DNA from: Fusobacterium sp.
GTDB lineage: Bacteria > Fusobacteriota > Fusobacteriia > Fusobacteriales > Fusobacteriaceae
DNA length: 32,001 nt
Assembly (NCBI RefSeq): GCF_029258315.1
Contig: NZ_JARHZE010000027.1
Location: forward strand, 1 to 32,001
Direction of reading: 5' to 3'
Shown: one piece after another, positions 8,196 through 16,376 of the stretch
How the letters are laid out: the number at the start of each line of letters is the position of its first letter
How positions within the stretch are numbered: position 1 is the stretch's first letter
Position numbers and translations under genes: made by a program
Notes under the pieces: model-generated
What the model saw: the letters and a program-made list of their open reading frames with translations, nothing else
Databases searched by the model: none
Told to the model about the DNA's origin: nothing

Positions 8196-9278
8196 ATGAT
8201 AAAAGATATTTTGGAAAAGGAAAATCTTTCAAAAGAAGATTTATTAAAATTAATTCAAATAGAAGATCCTCAAGAATTACAACTTCTTTTGGACAAGGCC
8301 TATGAAATAAAATTAAAATATATAGGAAACAAAGTCTATTATAGGGGACTTATTGAATGTTCCAATATTTGTATAAAAAATTGTAGATATTGTGGAATAA
8401 GAAAAGGTAATGAAAATGTAGAAAGATTCATGTTAACTAAAGATGATATTCTAGAAATTTCTCAATGGATATATGAAAATGGATATGGTTCTCTCGCTTT
8501 ACAAAGTGGAGAAAGAAATGACTCTGAATTTGTAAATTTTATTGAAGAAACTTTGGTAGAGATACAAAAAAATTCTAATAATTCTTTAGGAATAACTTTA
8601 TCTCTTGGAGAACAAACTCTTGATACTTATAAAAGATGGTTAAAGGCTGGAGCTAGTCGTTATCTTTTGAGAATTGAAACTACAAATAGAGAACTTTTTA
8701 AAAAAATTCATCCAAATGATGAATTTCATACTTTTGAAAGAAGAATCAAGGCTTTAAAAGATTTAAGAACTGCTGGATATCAAGTTGGTACTGGGGTAAT
8801 GATTGGACTTCCTGGACAAACCTATGAAGACTTAGTAAATGATATCATTTTCTTTAAAGAAAATGATATTGATATGATAGGGATGGGTCCCTATATTATC
8901 CACGAAGAAACTCCTTTAGGTCAAGAGGCTTTGGGAAATATTTTATCTGATGGAAAAAGATTTCAACTAAGTTTAAAAATGATTGCTCTTTGTAGAATTT
9001 ATCTAAAAGATATTAACATTGCAGCAACAACAGCTCTTCACGCCCTTGATCCACTTGGAAGAGAGAAAGGAATTTTAGCTGGAGCAAATGTTATTATGCC
9101 AAATGCTACTTCAAAAAATATAAAACCTAAGTATCAACTTTATAGAGGAAAACCAAATCTTAATGATGATGCAATAAAAGGTAAATTAGCATTGGAAAAA
9201 AGTTTAAAAGAAGTTGGAGAAGAGGTTGTTTATTTTAAACAAGGAAATTCCCCACATTTTTATAACAGACAAAAATAG
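8196..9278 (+). CDS. hydE: [FeFe] hydrogenase H-cluster radical SAM maturase HydE
   Basis: Radical SAM motif CSNICIKNCRYCGIRKGN, LQSGE, SLGEQTLDTYKRWLKAGASRYLLRIETTN, GLPGQTYEDLVNDI, MIGMGPYIIHEETPL, GANVIMPN, all characteristic of HydE. Confidence 0.92.
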   Translation: MIKDILEKENLSKEDLLKLIQIEDPQELQLLLDKAYEIKLKYIGNKVYYRGLIECSNICIKNCRYCGIRKGNENVERFMLTKDDILEISQWIYENGYGSLALQSGERNDSEFVNFIEETLVEIQKNSNNSLGITLSLGEQTLDTYKRWLKAGASRYLLRIETTNRELFKKIHPNDEFHTFERRIKALKDLRTAGYQVGTGVMIGLPGQTYEDLVNDIIFFKENDIDMIGMGPYIIHEETPLGQEALGNILSDGKRFQLSLKMIALCRIYLKDINIAATTALHALDPLGREKGILAGANVIMPNATSKNIKPKYQLYRGKPNLNDDAIKGKLALEKSLKEVGEEVVYFKQGNSPHFYNRQK

Positions 9279-9288
9279 AGAGGTGTAT

Positions 9289-10146
9289 ATGTATTTAGAA
9301 GGATATATTAAATCAGATTTTTTAGAAAACTTTGAAACTTGTGACAAAAAAGCTATTTTGGTAGCTAATTTTGGAACTACTCATGAAAATACTAGAAAAG
9401 AAACTATTGATTCTTTAATCAATGAAGTTAAACTCTCTTTTCCTGACTTTGAAGTTAGAGAGTGTTACACTTCAAGAATTATTCAAAAAAAATTAAAAGA
9501 AAAAAGAATATTTATTGATAATCCTGTTGAGGCTATGGAAAATTTAAAAAAGGATGGTTTCACTCATATTTTAGTTATTGTTAGCAATATAATTCCTGGT
9601 ATTGAGTATGACGCCCTACAAAAAAATATAGAACATTTCTCAAGTGATTTTAAAGAGATTAGAATAACTCCACCTCTTTTTAATAATAGTGATATTTATT
9701 TAGATGTGGCTCAAATTTTAAATGCTCATTTTAAAAATTCATCAAAGGAAAATTCTCTTGTTTTTGTAGGACATGGAACTCATGACTCTAGCAATTCTAT
9801 TTATCCTTGTATGGATTATGTTTTTAAATATCTAGGTTATAATTATTATGTAGGAACTATTGAAGGATTTCCAAGTTTAGAAGATGTAATAAAAATCTTG
9901 AAAAAAGATAATATAAAAAAAGTTTCTCTTATTCCTTTTATGTTTGTATCTGGAGAACACGCTAAAAATGATATAGCTATCGAATGGAGAGAGAAATTTA
10001 TAGAGGAAGGTTTTGAAACTGATGTTGATCTTACAAGTCTTGGTTCTATAAAAGAGATTAGAAATATTTTTATTGAGTTTGCTAAATTTTTACTAGACTA
10101 TAAAAAAGAAGATATAATTGCTAAAAAATTATTTTATAGTAAATAA
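9289..10146 (+). CDS. cbiK: Sirohydrochlorin cobaltochelatase CbiK-like
   Basis: ILVANFGTTHENTRKETIDSL, LVIVSNIIPGIEYDAL, FVGHGTHDSSNSIYPCMDYVF, IPFMFVSGEHAKNDIA. Start placed at the ATG at 9289 behind GAGAGGTGTAT; the track ORF (9214) overlaps hydE. Confidence 0.9.
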   Translation: MYLEGYIKSDFLENFETCDKKAILVANFGTTHENTRKETIDSLINEVKLSFPDFEVRECYTSRIIQKKLKEKRIFIDNPVEAMENLKKDGFTHILVIVSNIIPGIEYDALQKNIEHFSSDFKEIRITPPLFNNSDIYLDVAQILNAHFKNSSKENSLVFVGHGTHDSSNSIYPCMDYVFKYLGYNYYVGTIEGFPSLEDVIKILKKDNIKKVSLIPFMFVSGEHAKNDIAIEWREKFIEEGFETDVDLTSLGSIKEIRNIFIEFAKFLLDYKKEDIIAKKLFYSK

Positions 10147-10162
10147 ATCTATGTAAAAAAAT

Positions 10163-10200
10163 TGCCCCATTATCTTAAAACTGAGATAGTGGGGCATTTT
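10163..10200. terminator. Bidirectional terminator between convergent cbiK and NhaC-family gene
   Basis: TGCCCCATTATCT-TAAAACTG-AGATAGTGGGGCA stem (one G-T pair) with A/T tracts on both sides. Confidence 0.85.
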
Positions 10201-10201
10201 A

Positions 10202-11674
10202 TTATTTTTTTAATCTCACATCAGGTTCTGTTGATAATTTAAATAGTGGTATAAATCTATCCCATCCTGTAAGAGTAAGAATTAATAGTGAAAATACTGT
10301 TATTATTGCTAAAAAATTATATTTTATTATATCTGAAGGTACAAAGTTATATAATGGATAAACGACATTAGCTATCCCTACAAAAAATACTGTGTATGTA
10401 TGCCAAGGAATAAATTGAGAACCAAATACCCCCATAGAATTACTAAAACAAGCATTTCTTAATCTCAGATTATATTTATCTTCTTCAAACCCCTCTACAT
10501 TTTCATCAACTAAATTTTTTATTATTGGTCCAATAGTTACTATCTGTGCCATCTCATCAGCTAAGGCTACATTTCCTAAAATTGTAAATATTCCATTGTA
10601 AAACATAAGTTGTCTTATATTTTTAGAAAGCTTTCTCACAACTCTTGATAATGGTTCAAAGGCATTTATACTTCCCATTATTCCACCAAAAGCTGTTATC
10701 CACATCATCATAACAATTACACTTCCACCGGCTCCTGAAAAACCTGAATACATAAGATCTAAAAAATTTCTTACACTTGGAACAGTTCCAGCAAAAAGTC
10801 CAAAGATCAATGAACTAATTATACCAATGAACAAACATAATAAAGTTGGTAAACCTTTTATTGCTGATATAAAAACAAAAATTAAAGGAAGACCCATAAA
10901 TAATGGCACACCTTTTTTAACCTGCTCCAATAAAATAATTGCAGACTCTCTCTCTTTTGCCAAAGCAATCCATACATCTTTTGGAATTTCATTTATTGCA
11001 TCCTTTGCATTTCCAACTACATCTGGAAGACCCATTGCAACTGAAACCAAATAAAAAGATATTACACCTACTACCAAACAAGCTAAAGACCAAACTCCTT
11101 GATGTCTTACTCTGTGAATAACCTCTACTTTTTGCATCCCAGAACTTACAACAGTCGTATCTGAAATAAGCCCAATGTTATCTCCAAAACAAGCTCCCCC
11201 AGCAATAGCTCCCAATGTTAAAACTACATTTCCACCAACAATATGATTTAGCCACAAAAATATAGGTGCACAAGCTGCAAAAGTTCCCCAAGAAGTTCCA
11301 ATAGTTACTGATAAAATACTTGTAACCAAAATTCCTGTCATAGCTATTGTTTTGGCTGTAAGTCCAAAGTTAAGAGCCATTATAATGATTGATGCTCCTA
11401 CTCCTGTGGCCATAAAAGCCTCTGCCATAGCATAGGCAAGCATCAAAATAAAAAATACAATTTGAACTTCTTTTACACTATCAATAGCTTTATTAACAAT
11501 CTCATTAAAAGGAAGTCCCTCTGTGATCCAAGCTATAATAGCTACATATATAGTTGCTATTGGGGCAGCTATTAGAAAATCTAATTTTATAATAACCATT
11601 AAAACTCCCAGTAAAACAACTGGAGAAAGTTTTAATATCTCTATAAAAATTCCTTTTTTTTCAGTTTTTGTCAT
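10202..11674 (-). CDS. NhaC-family Na+/H+ antiporter-like transporter; likely lysine transporter (LysW-type) because of the upstream lysine riboswitch
   Basis: Multi-TM protein with IGTSWGTFAACAPIFLWL, GAIAGGACFGDNIGLISDTTVVSSGM; AGGAGGGTCGAATG start. Confidence 0.88.
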   Translation of the reverse strand: MTKTEKKGIFIEILKLSPVVLLGVLMVIIKLDFLIAAPIATIYVAIIAWITEGLPFNEIVNKAIDSVKEVQIVFFILMLAYAMAEAFMATGVGASIIIMALNFGLTAKTIAMTGILVTSILSVTIGTSWGTFAACAPIFLWLNHIVGGNVVLTLGAIAGGACFGDNIGLISDTTVVSSGMQKVEVIHRVRHQGVWSLACLVVGVISFYLVSVAMGLPDVVGNAKDAINEIPKDVWIALAKERESAIILLEQVKKGVPLFMGLPLIFVFISAIKGLPTLLCLFIGIISSLIFGLFAGTVPSVRNFLDLMYSGFSGAGGSVIVMMMWITAFGGIMGSINAFEPLSRVVRKLSKNIRQLMFYNGIFTILGNVALADEMAQIVTIGPIIKNLVDENVEGFEEDKYNLRLRNACFSNSMGVFGSQFIPWHTYTVFFVGIANVVYPLYNFVPSDIIKYNFLAIITVFSLLILTLTGWDRFIPLFKLSTEPDVRLKK

Positions 11675-11697
11675 TCGACCCTCCTAATTCTCTAAAT

Positions 11698-11727
11698 AAA
11701 AAAAACCTTATATACAAAATATAAGGC
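11698..11727 (-). terminator. Riboswitch-associated intrinsic terminator (attenuator)
   Basis: Minus strand CCTTATATTTTGTATATAAGG followed by a T8-9 run, about 24 nt upstream of the transporter start codon. Confidence 0.85.
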
Positions 11728-11765
11728 AAAATTTCAAAATAGTAAAATTACAACTAACTTTACAA

Positions 11766-11936
11766 TGGATAGCCCTACATTAGTTTTACTAATGTCAGTA
11801 TTAGAAATATTTTTCCTAATCCCAAGTATTCAAAGATAAGCCTCTCTAAATCTTTCGGCAAAATTCCCTTTCAATCCTTATCAATGCTCGGCTAAAACTC
11901 CAAAGATTTAATAATGTTTTTTGCAACCTCTATCAA
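11766..11936 (-). ncRNA. Lysine riboswitch (L box)
   Basis: Minus strand begins GATAGAGGTTGC and ends ...CTGACATTAGTAAAACTAATGTAGGGCTATC; internal GAAAGGGAATTTTGCCGAAAG and GGCTTATCTTTGAATA. This matches the L-box core (GATAGAGGTGC...AGGGGAGCGTCGCCGAAG...GCTGTCA-hairpin-GGAGGGCTATC). Confidence 0.93.
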
Positions 11937-11959
11937 AATATTTAATTGTTCCAAAAAAA

Positions 11960-11989
11960 ATAATAACATCTTTTCTCTATTTTTGTCAA
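11960..11989 (-). promoter_or_regulatory. Putative promoter for the lysine riboswitch/transporter transcript
   Basis: Minus strand TTGACA (11984-11989) - 18 nt - TATTAT (11960-11965), upstream of the riboswitch. Confidence 0.55.
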
Positions 11990-12072
11990 TGTTTATTTTT
12001 CATTTTTTTGTTTCATTTTACTCTTATCAATGTTATAATTAATATAATAATTTATTTTATATGGAGAGTTTA

Positions 12073-13017
12073 ATGGAAAAAATTATCTTAAATGTAGATG
12101 AAAGTTTTAAAGGAAAAAGAATCGATGTTTTCTTGCAAAATAATATTTCTGATAAAAGTAGAGCTTTTATTCAAAAACTTATAGATGATAAAAATATCAC
12201 TATAAATAGTAAAATTTGTAGTAAATCATCTTTAAAATTAAAGGGAAATGAAATAATTGAAGTTTCTATTCCTGAAGAGATACCAAAAGAGATTTTGCCT
12301 GAAAATATTCCTTTAAATATTGTATATGAAGATAATGATATTGCAATTATTAATAAACCAGCCAATTTAACGGTTCACCCTGCTCAAGATATTATAAGTG
12401 GAACTTTAGTCAATGGACTTTTATTTCATTTTTCTACCTTAGCAAATATTGAAACTGATAAAATAAGACCTGGTATTGTTCATAGACTTGATAAAAATAC
12501 AAGTGGACTTATAGTTATTGCAAAAACAAATATTGCTTATGAAAAATTGATAGATAAATTTAAAACGAAGGATATAAGAAAAACTTATCTTGCTATATGC
12601 AAGGGAAATTTTAAAGATAAATCTGGAAGAATTGAAAATCTCATAGGAAGAGATCCAAATGAAAGAAAAAGAATGGCTGTTGTAGAAATAAATGGTAAGC
12701 CTGCTATAAGCAATTATGAAATTATTGATGAGGTTCAAGATTTTTCTTTAGTAAAAGTTAATATTGAAACTGGTCGTACTCATCAGATAAGAGTACATAT
12801 GAAATATTTAAATCATCCTATCTTAGGTGATGATACCTATGGAAGTCCTTCAAAATTAGCAAATAGACAGATGCTTCACGCTTATTTATTGGAGTTTTCA
12901 CATCCAATAACTGATGAGAAATTAAAAATATTTGGAAGTTTGCCAGATGATTTTTTAGATGTGGCTAAAAATTTAAAATTAGATGTTAATAAAAATAAAG
13001 AAAATGGTGATATATAA
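12073..13017 (+). CDS. RluA/RluD-family 23S rRNA pseudouridine synthase
   Basis: S4-like N-terminus; PANLTVHPAQ, RPGIVHRLDKNTSGLIVIAKT, ETGRTHQIRVHMKYLNHPILGDDTYG. Start at 12073 follows GGAGAGTTTA; upstream ATG at 12061 is less likely. Confidence 0.95.
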   Translation: MEKIILNVDESFKGKRIDVFLQNNISDKSRAFIQKLIDDKNITINSKICSKSSLKLKGNEIIEVSIPEEIPKEILPENIPLNIVYEDNDIAIINKPANLTVHPAQDIISGTLVNGLLFHFSTLANIETDKIRPGIVHRLDKNTSGLIVIAKTNIAYEKLIDKFKTKDIRKTYLAICKGNFKDKSGRIENLIGRDPNERKRMAVVEINGKPAISNYEIIDEVQDFSLVKVNIETGRTHQIRVHMKYLNHPILGDDTYGSPSKLANRQMLHAYLLEFSHPITDEKLKIFGSLPDDFLDVAKNLKLDVNKNKENGDI

Positions 13018-13623
13018 ATGAGTAATCTTTATGAATTTGATATTGAAAAAGGAAGTATTTTAGGAGTGGATGAGGCTGGTAGAGGTCCTTTAGCTGGACC
13101 AGTTGTTGCTGCTGCTGTTAAAATTCACGAATATCACGACTTTTTTGAAGGGATAAACGACTCTAAAAAACTTAGTGAGAAAAAAAGAGAGGAGTTATTT
13201 GATAAAATAATTTCTTATTGTGATGTTGGAATTGGTATAGCTTCTGTTGAAGAGATTGATGAGTTTAATATTTTAGAGGCTACTTTTATAGCTATGAATA
13301 GAGCTATTGAAGATATAAAAAAAGATGAGAACGTTAAGTTTGATACAGTTTTAGTAGATGGAAATAAGCTTATAAAGAAATATGATGGTAAACAGGAGTT
13401 TCTTATAAAGGGAGATGCTAAATCTTTATCTATTGCAGCTGCTTCAATTATTGCAAAAGTTACAAGAGATAGAATTATGTTAAAATTTGCAGAACTTTAT
13501 CCTGAATACCATTTTGAAAAACACAAAGGGTATGGTACAAAATTACATAGAGAAATTTTACTAGAAAAAGGTGTGCTACCTATCCATAGAAAAACTTTTT
13601 TGAAAAAAATTCTATCTAAATAA
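13018..13623 (+). CDS. rnhB: Ribonuclease HII
   Basis: ILGVDEAGRGPLAGPVVAAAV...INDSKKLSEKKREELF...VDGNKLI...KVTRDRIM...KGYGTKLH. Confidence 0.97.
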   Translation: MSNLYEFDIEKGSILGVDEAGRGPLAGPVVAAAVKIHEYHDFFEGINDSKKLSEKKREELFDKIISYCDVGIGIASVEEIDEFNILEATFIAMNRAIEDIKKDENVKFDTVLVDGNKLIKKYDGKQEFLIKGDAKSLSIAAASIIAKVTRDRIMLKFAELYPEYHFEKHKGYGTKLHREILLEKGVLPIHRKTFLKKILSK

Positions 13624-13643
13624 TATAAATTTAAGGTGAGAAT

Positions 13644-14018
13644 ATGAAAAATTTTTTAAATAAAAGAACTCAAGGAGAATATTTTGAAAAATTAGCTCTT
13701 AATTTTTTAGAAAAAAATAATTTTACTCTTTTATATAAAAATTTTTACTGTAAATATGGAGAAATTGATATTATTGTTAAAAAAGAAAACTTGATAGTTT
13801 TTGTAGAAGTCAAACAAAGATCTTCTTTAAATTTTGGAAGTGGACTAGAGGCTATCAATTTTCAAAAACAAAGAAAAATTTTTCTTTCTGCTCAATACTT
13901 TCTCTATAAAAATCATCTTGAAAATTTTAATTTTAGATTTGATGCTATCACATTTGATAAAAATAACCAATGTGAATGGATTAAAAATATAATGCGAGGT
14001 GATGAAATTGGATTTTAG
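13644..14018 (+). CDS. UPF0102 (YraN-family) endonuclease-like protein
   Basis: GEYFEKLALNFLEKNNF...YGEIDIIVKKENLIVFVEVKQRSS; located next to rnhB as usual. Confidence 0.93.
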   Translation: MKNFLNKRTQGEYFEKLALNFLEKNNFTLLYKNFYCKYGEIDIIVKKENLIVFVEVKQRSSLNFGSGLEAINFQKQRKIFLSAQYFLYKNHLENFNFRFDAITFDKNNQCEWIKNIMRGDEIGF

Positions 14019-14223
14019 ATGCCCTAAATGTGGGAGTGAAAATTACTTTGTAAAAACTGCTGTCTTTCCTGAAAAAGACTCTAAATTAAAATTTGATTTT
14101 GGCACTTATTATTTAAAAATTTGTTCTGATTGTGGTTATACAGAGATCTATTCAGCTAAAGTTGTAGATAAAGACATTAAAAAAATAAAAAAAGATGCAC
14201 CTAAGCCTAAGCCAGCACCTTAA
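14002..14223 (+). CDS. Small Zn-ribbon (putative nucleic-acid-binding) protein
   Basis: FRCPKCGSENYFVKTAVFPE...YLKICSDCGYTEIYSAKVVD; two CxxC pairs. Start at ATG 14002 behind GAGGTG; overlaps yraN end. Confidence 0.8.
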   Translation: MKLDFRCPKCGSENYFVKTAVFPEKDSKLKFDFGTYYLKICSDCGYTEIYSAKVVDKDIKKIKKDAPKPKPAP

Positions 14224-14839
14224 AAAATTTTTTTACTATAATAAATGTAGTGTCTGTAATAAAACTTTAGATGATTCAGAATTATATATATGTAAGGAAT
14301 GCCAAAAACTTTTTAAGGAACAATCATCTTTAAAATTTTTTAAAGATGTGTATTATATTTTTGATTATGATCAAAATTTTAAAAGTTTAATAAAAAATTA
14401 TAAATTTTATAATAGGAAATATCTTGGATTTTTTATAAGTCAATTGGTTGATAAAAATTTAAAAAAAATTATTTTAGAAAATGATATTGATATTATCATT
14501 CCTGTTCCTTTAAATAAAAAAAGACTACTATCTCGTGGATTTAATCAAGTTTCGTTTATATTAGATATTTTAAATATAGAATATTCTAAAATTGTGAGAG
14601 TAAAAAATACCAAACATATGAGTCTTTTACTTGATAAAAATATGAGGAAACACAATATTTCAAAGGCATTCTATATTCCCATTGATATAAATAAAAAAAA
14701 TATTTTAATAATAGATGATATTATTACTACTGGAAGTACAATAAAAGAGATTATAAAAGAATTAAAAATTTCTGGTACTCCTAAAAGTATTACCATTTTT
14801 ACTTTTTCAATGGCACATTCTTATAAAAAATCTTTTTAG
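14195..14839 (+). CDS. comF: ComF-family phosphoribosyltransferase-like protein
   Basis: N-terminal CSVCNKTLDDSELYICKEC zinc finger; IPVPLNKKRLLSRGFNQVSFI; PRTase loop ILIIDDIITTGSTIKE. Exact start uncertain. Confidence 0.88.
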   Translation: MHLSLSQHLKKFFYYNKCSVCNKTLDDSELYICKECQKLFKEQSSLKFFKDVYYIFDYDQNFKSLIKNYKFYNRKYLGFFISQLVDKNLKKIILENDIDIIIPVPLNKKRLLSRGFNQVSFILDILNIEYSKIVRVKNTKHMSLLLDKNMRKHNISKAFYIPIDINKKNILIIDDIITTGSTIKEIIKELKISGTPKSITIFTFSMAHSYKKSF

Positions 14840-14849
14840 GAGAAAATAA

Positions 14850-15452
14850 ATGAAAATCTTAGTTGATAATAAAGAATTTACATTAAATACTACTTTTAAT
14901 AGTTTCGGTGAACTTATTAATGAGATAATAAAAAAATTAAAAGCTGAAGAAAAAATTATCGAAACTATTATAGTTGATGGGGTTGTTCTTAATACAACTT
15001 CCATTGTAAATGTTTCAAAAATAACTTTACTTGAGATATTTACAAAAAGTCATAAAAATATTCTTTTTCACTCTTTATTCTTATTAGAAGAATATATTCA
15101 AGAATATTTTAAAACATTAAAGATTTTAGAAGATTATGAGTTAGATCCTCTAACTTACGATATGAAAGTCAATGAGGTTGTAAGTTTTCTCAACTGGACT
15201 TTAAATCTTTTATATAGTCTTAGAGAAAATACCTACATTGAATTTTTTTATGTTGGATATAATGAATTTTTAGAAGATTTTAAAAACAGTTATGACAATC
15301 TTATGAAAGCTCTTGAAAGCGGTGATTATGAAGCTGCTTTTGATATTCTTGAGTTTGAAATTTCAGATATGCTTTCTGCTCTTGGAGAAAATATTGAAAA
15401 TTACAAAAAGGATATTCTGATTGATGAAAACTCATCAACACATGCAATTTAA
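14850..15452 (+). CDS. Hypothetical protein, predicted helical with a beta-rich N-terminus
   Basis: Intact 200-aa ORF with AGGAGAAAATAAATG start, co-directional after comF; no recognised motif. Confidence 0.8.
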   Translation: MKILVDNKEFTLNTTFNSFGELINEIIKKLKAEEKIIETIIVDGVVLNTTSIVNVSKITLLEIFTKSHKNILFHSLFLLEEYIQEYFKTLKILEDYELDPLTYDMKVNEVVSFLNWTLNLLYSLRENTYIEFFYVGYNEFLEDFKNSYDNLMKALESGDYEAAFDILEFEISDMLSALGENIENYKKDILIDENSSTHAI

Positions 15453-15525
15453 TAATTTTTGAATAAAAATTAATCAAAAAACATGAATTTATTAACTTTT
15501 TCAAAATTAGTATTTTTTTTCAGAA

Positions 15526-15536
15526 TATGATAAAAT
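15526..15536 (+). promoter_or_regulatory. Putative extended -10 element for tpiA-gpmI
   Basis: TATGATAAAAT about 50 nt upstream of tpiA, with weak -35 (TTAGTA). Confidence 0.5.
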
Positions 15537-15585
15537 CTAATAGTAAAGAATAATATAATTTTAAATTTTTTTAGGAGGATTTGTT

Positions 15586-16341
15586 ATGAGAAAAACAATA
15601 ATCGCTGGAAACTGGAAAATGAACAAAACTAATAAAGAAGCTGTTGAAATGTTAACAGAATTAAAAGAAATTGTTGCTGGAATAGATTCTGTTGGAATAG
15701 TTATCGGAGCTCCTTTCACTGCTCTTTCTGATGCTGTTAAAGCTGTTGCTGGAAGCAATATCAAAATAGCTGCTGAAAATGTTTACCCTAAAGAATCTGG
15801 AGCATACACTGGTGAAGTTTCTCCTGTTATGTTAAAAGAAATAGGTGTTGAATATGTAATCCTTGGACACTCTGAAAGAAGAGAATATTTCAACGAAACT
15901 AATGAATTTATAAATGAAAAAGTTAAATGTGTATTAGCACATGGAATGACTCCAATTCTTTGTATCGGAGAAAAACTAGAAGATAGAGAAGCTGGAAGAA
16001 CTAATGATGTAAATAAAACTCAATTAAGAGGTGGACTTGCTGGTCTTACTGCTGAAGAAGCTAAAAAAGTTGTTATTGCTTATGAACCTGTATGGGCAAT
16101 CGGAACTGGAAAAACAGCTACTCCTGAAATCGCTGAAGAAACTCATAAAGCAATCAGAACTGAATTAGCTGATATGTTTGGTGAAGAAGTTGCTAATGAA
16201 ATTACAGTTCAATATGGTGGATCTATGAAACCAAGCAACGCTAAAGAATTACTTGCACAAGCTGATATCGATGGTGGATTAATCGGAGGAGCTTCTCTAG
16301 CTGCTAAAGATTTCTCTGAAATTGTTAAGGCTGCATTATAA
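15586..16341 (+). CDS. tpiA: Triosephosphate isomerase
   Basis: AGNWKMNKT, VILGHSERREYFNETNEFI, IAYEPVWAIGTGKTATPE, IQYGGSMKPSNAKEL-type motifs; strong AGGAGG RBS. Confidence 0.98.
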   Translation: MRKTIIAGNWKMNKTNKEAVEMLTELKEIVAGIDSVGIVIGAPFTALSDAVKAVAGSNIKIAAENVYPKESGAYTGEVSPVMLKEIGVEYVILGHSERREYFNETNEFINEKVKCVLAHGMTPILCIGEKLEDREAGRTNDVNKTQLRGGLAGLTAEEAKKVVIAYEPVWAIGTGKTATPEIAEETHKAIRTELADMFGEEVANEITVQYGGSMKPSNAKELLAQADIDGGLIGGASLAAKDFSEIVKAAL

Positions 16342-16376
16342 TTAAATTTTTATTTAGGTAGGAAGGATTAAAAAAA

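Noticed and set aside
9214-9288. N-terminal extension of the cbiK ORF overlapping hydE
   Set aside because: Would overlap hydE by 65 bp; a good RBS precedes the ATG at 9289.
15301-15504. Minus-strand 67-aa ORF overlapping the end of the 14850-15452 gene
   Set aside because: Antisense, no RBS or recognisable motif.
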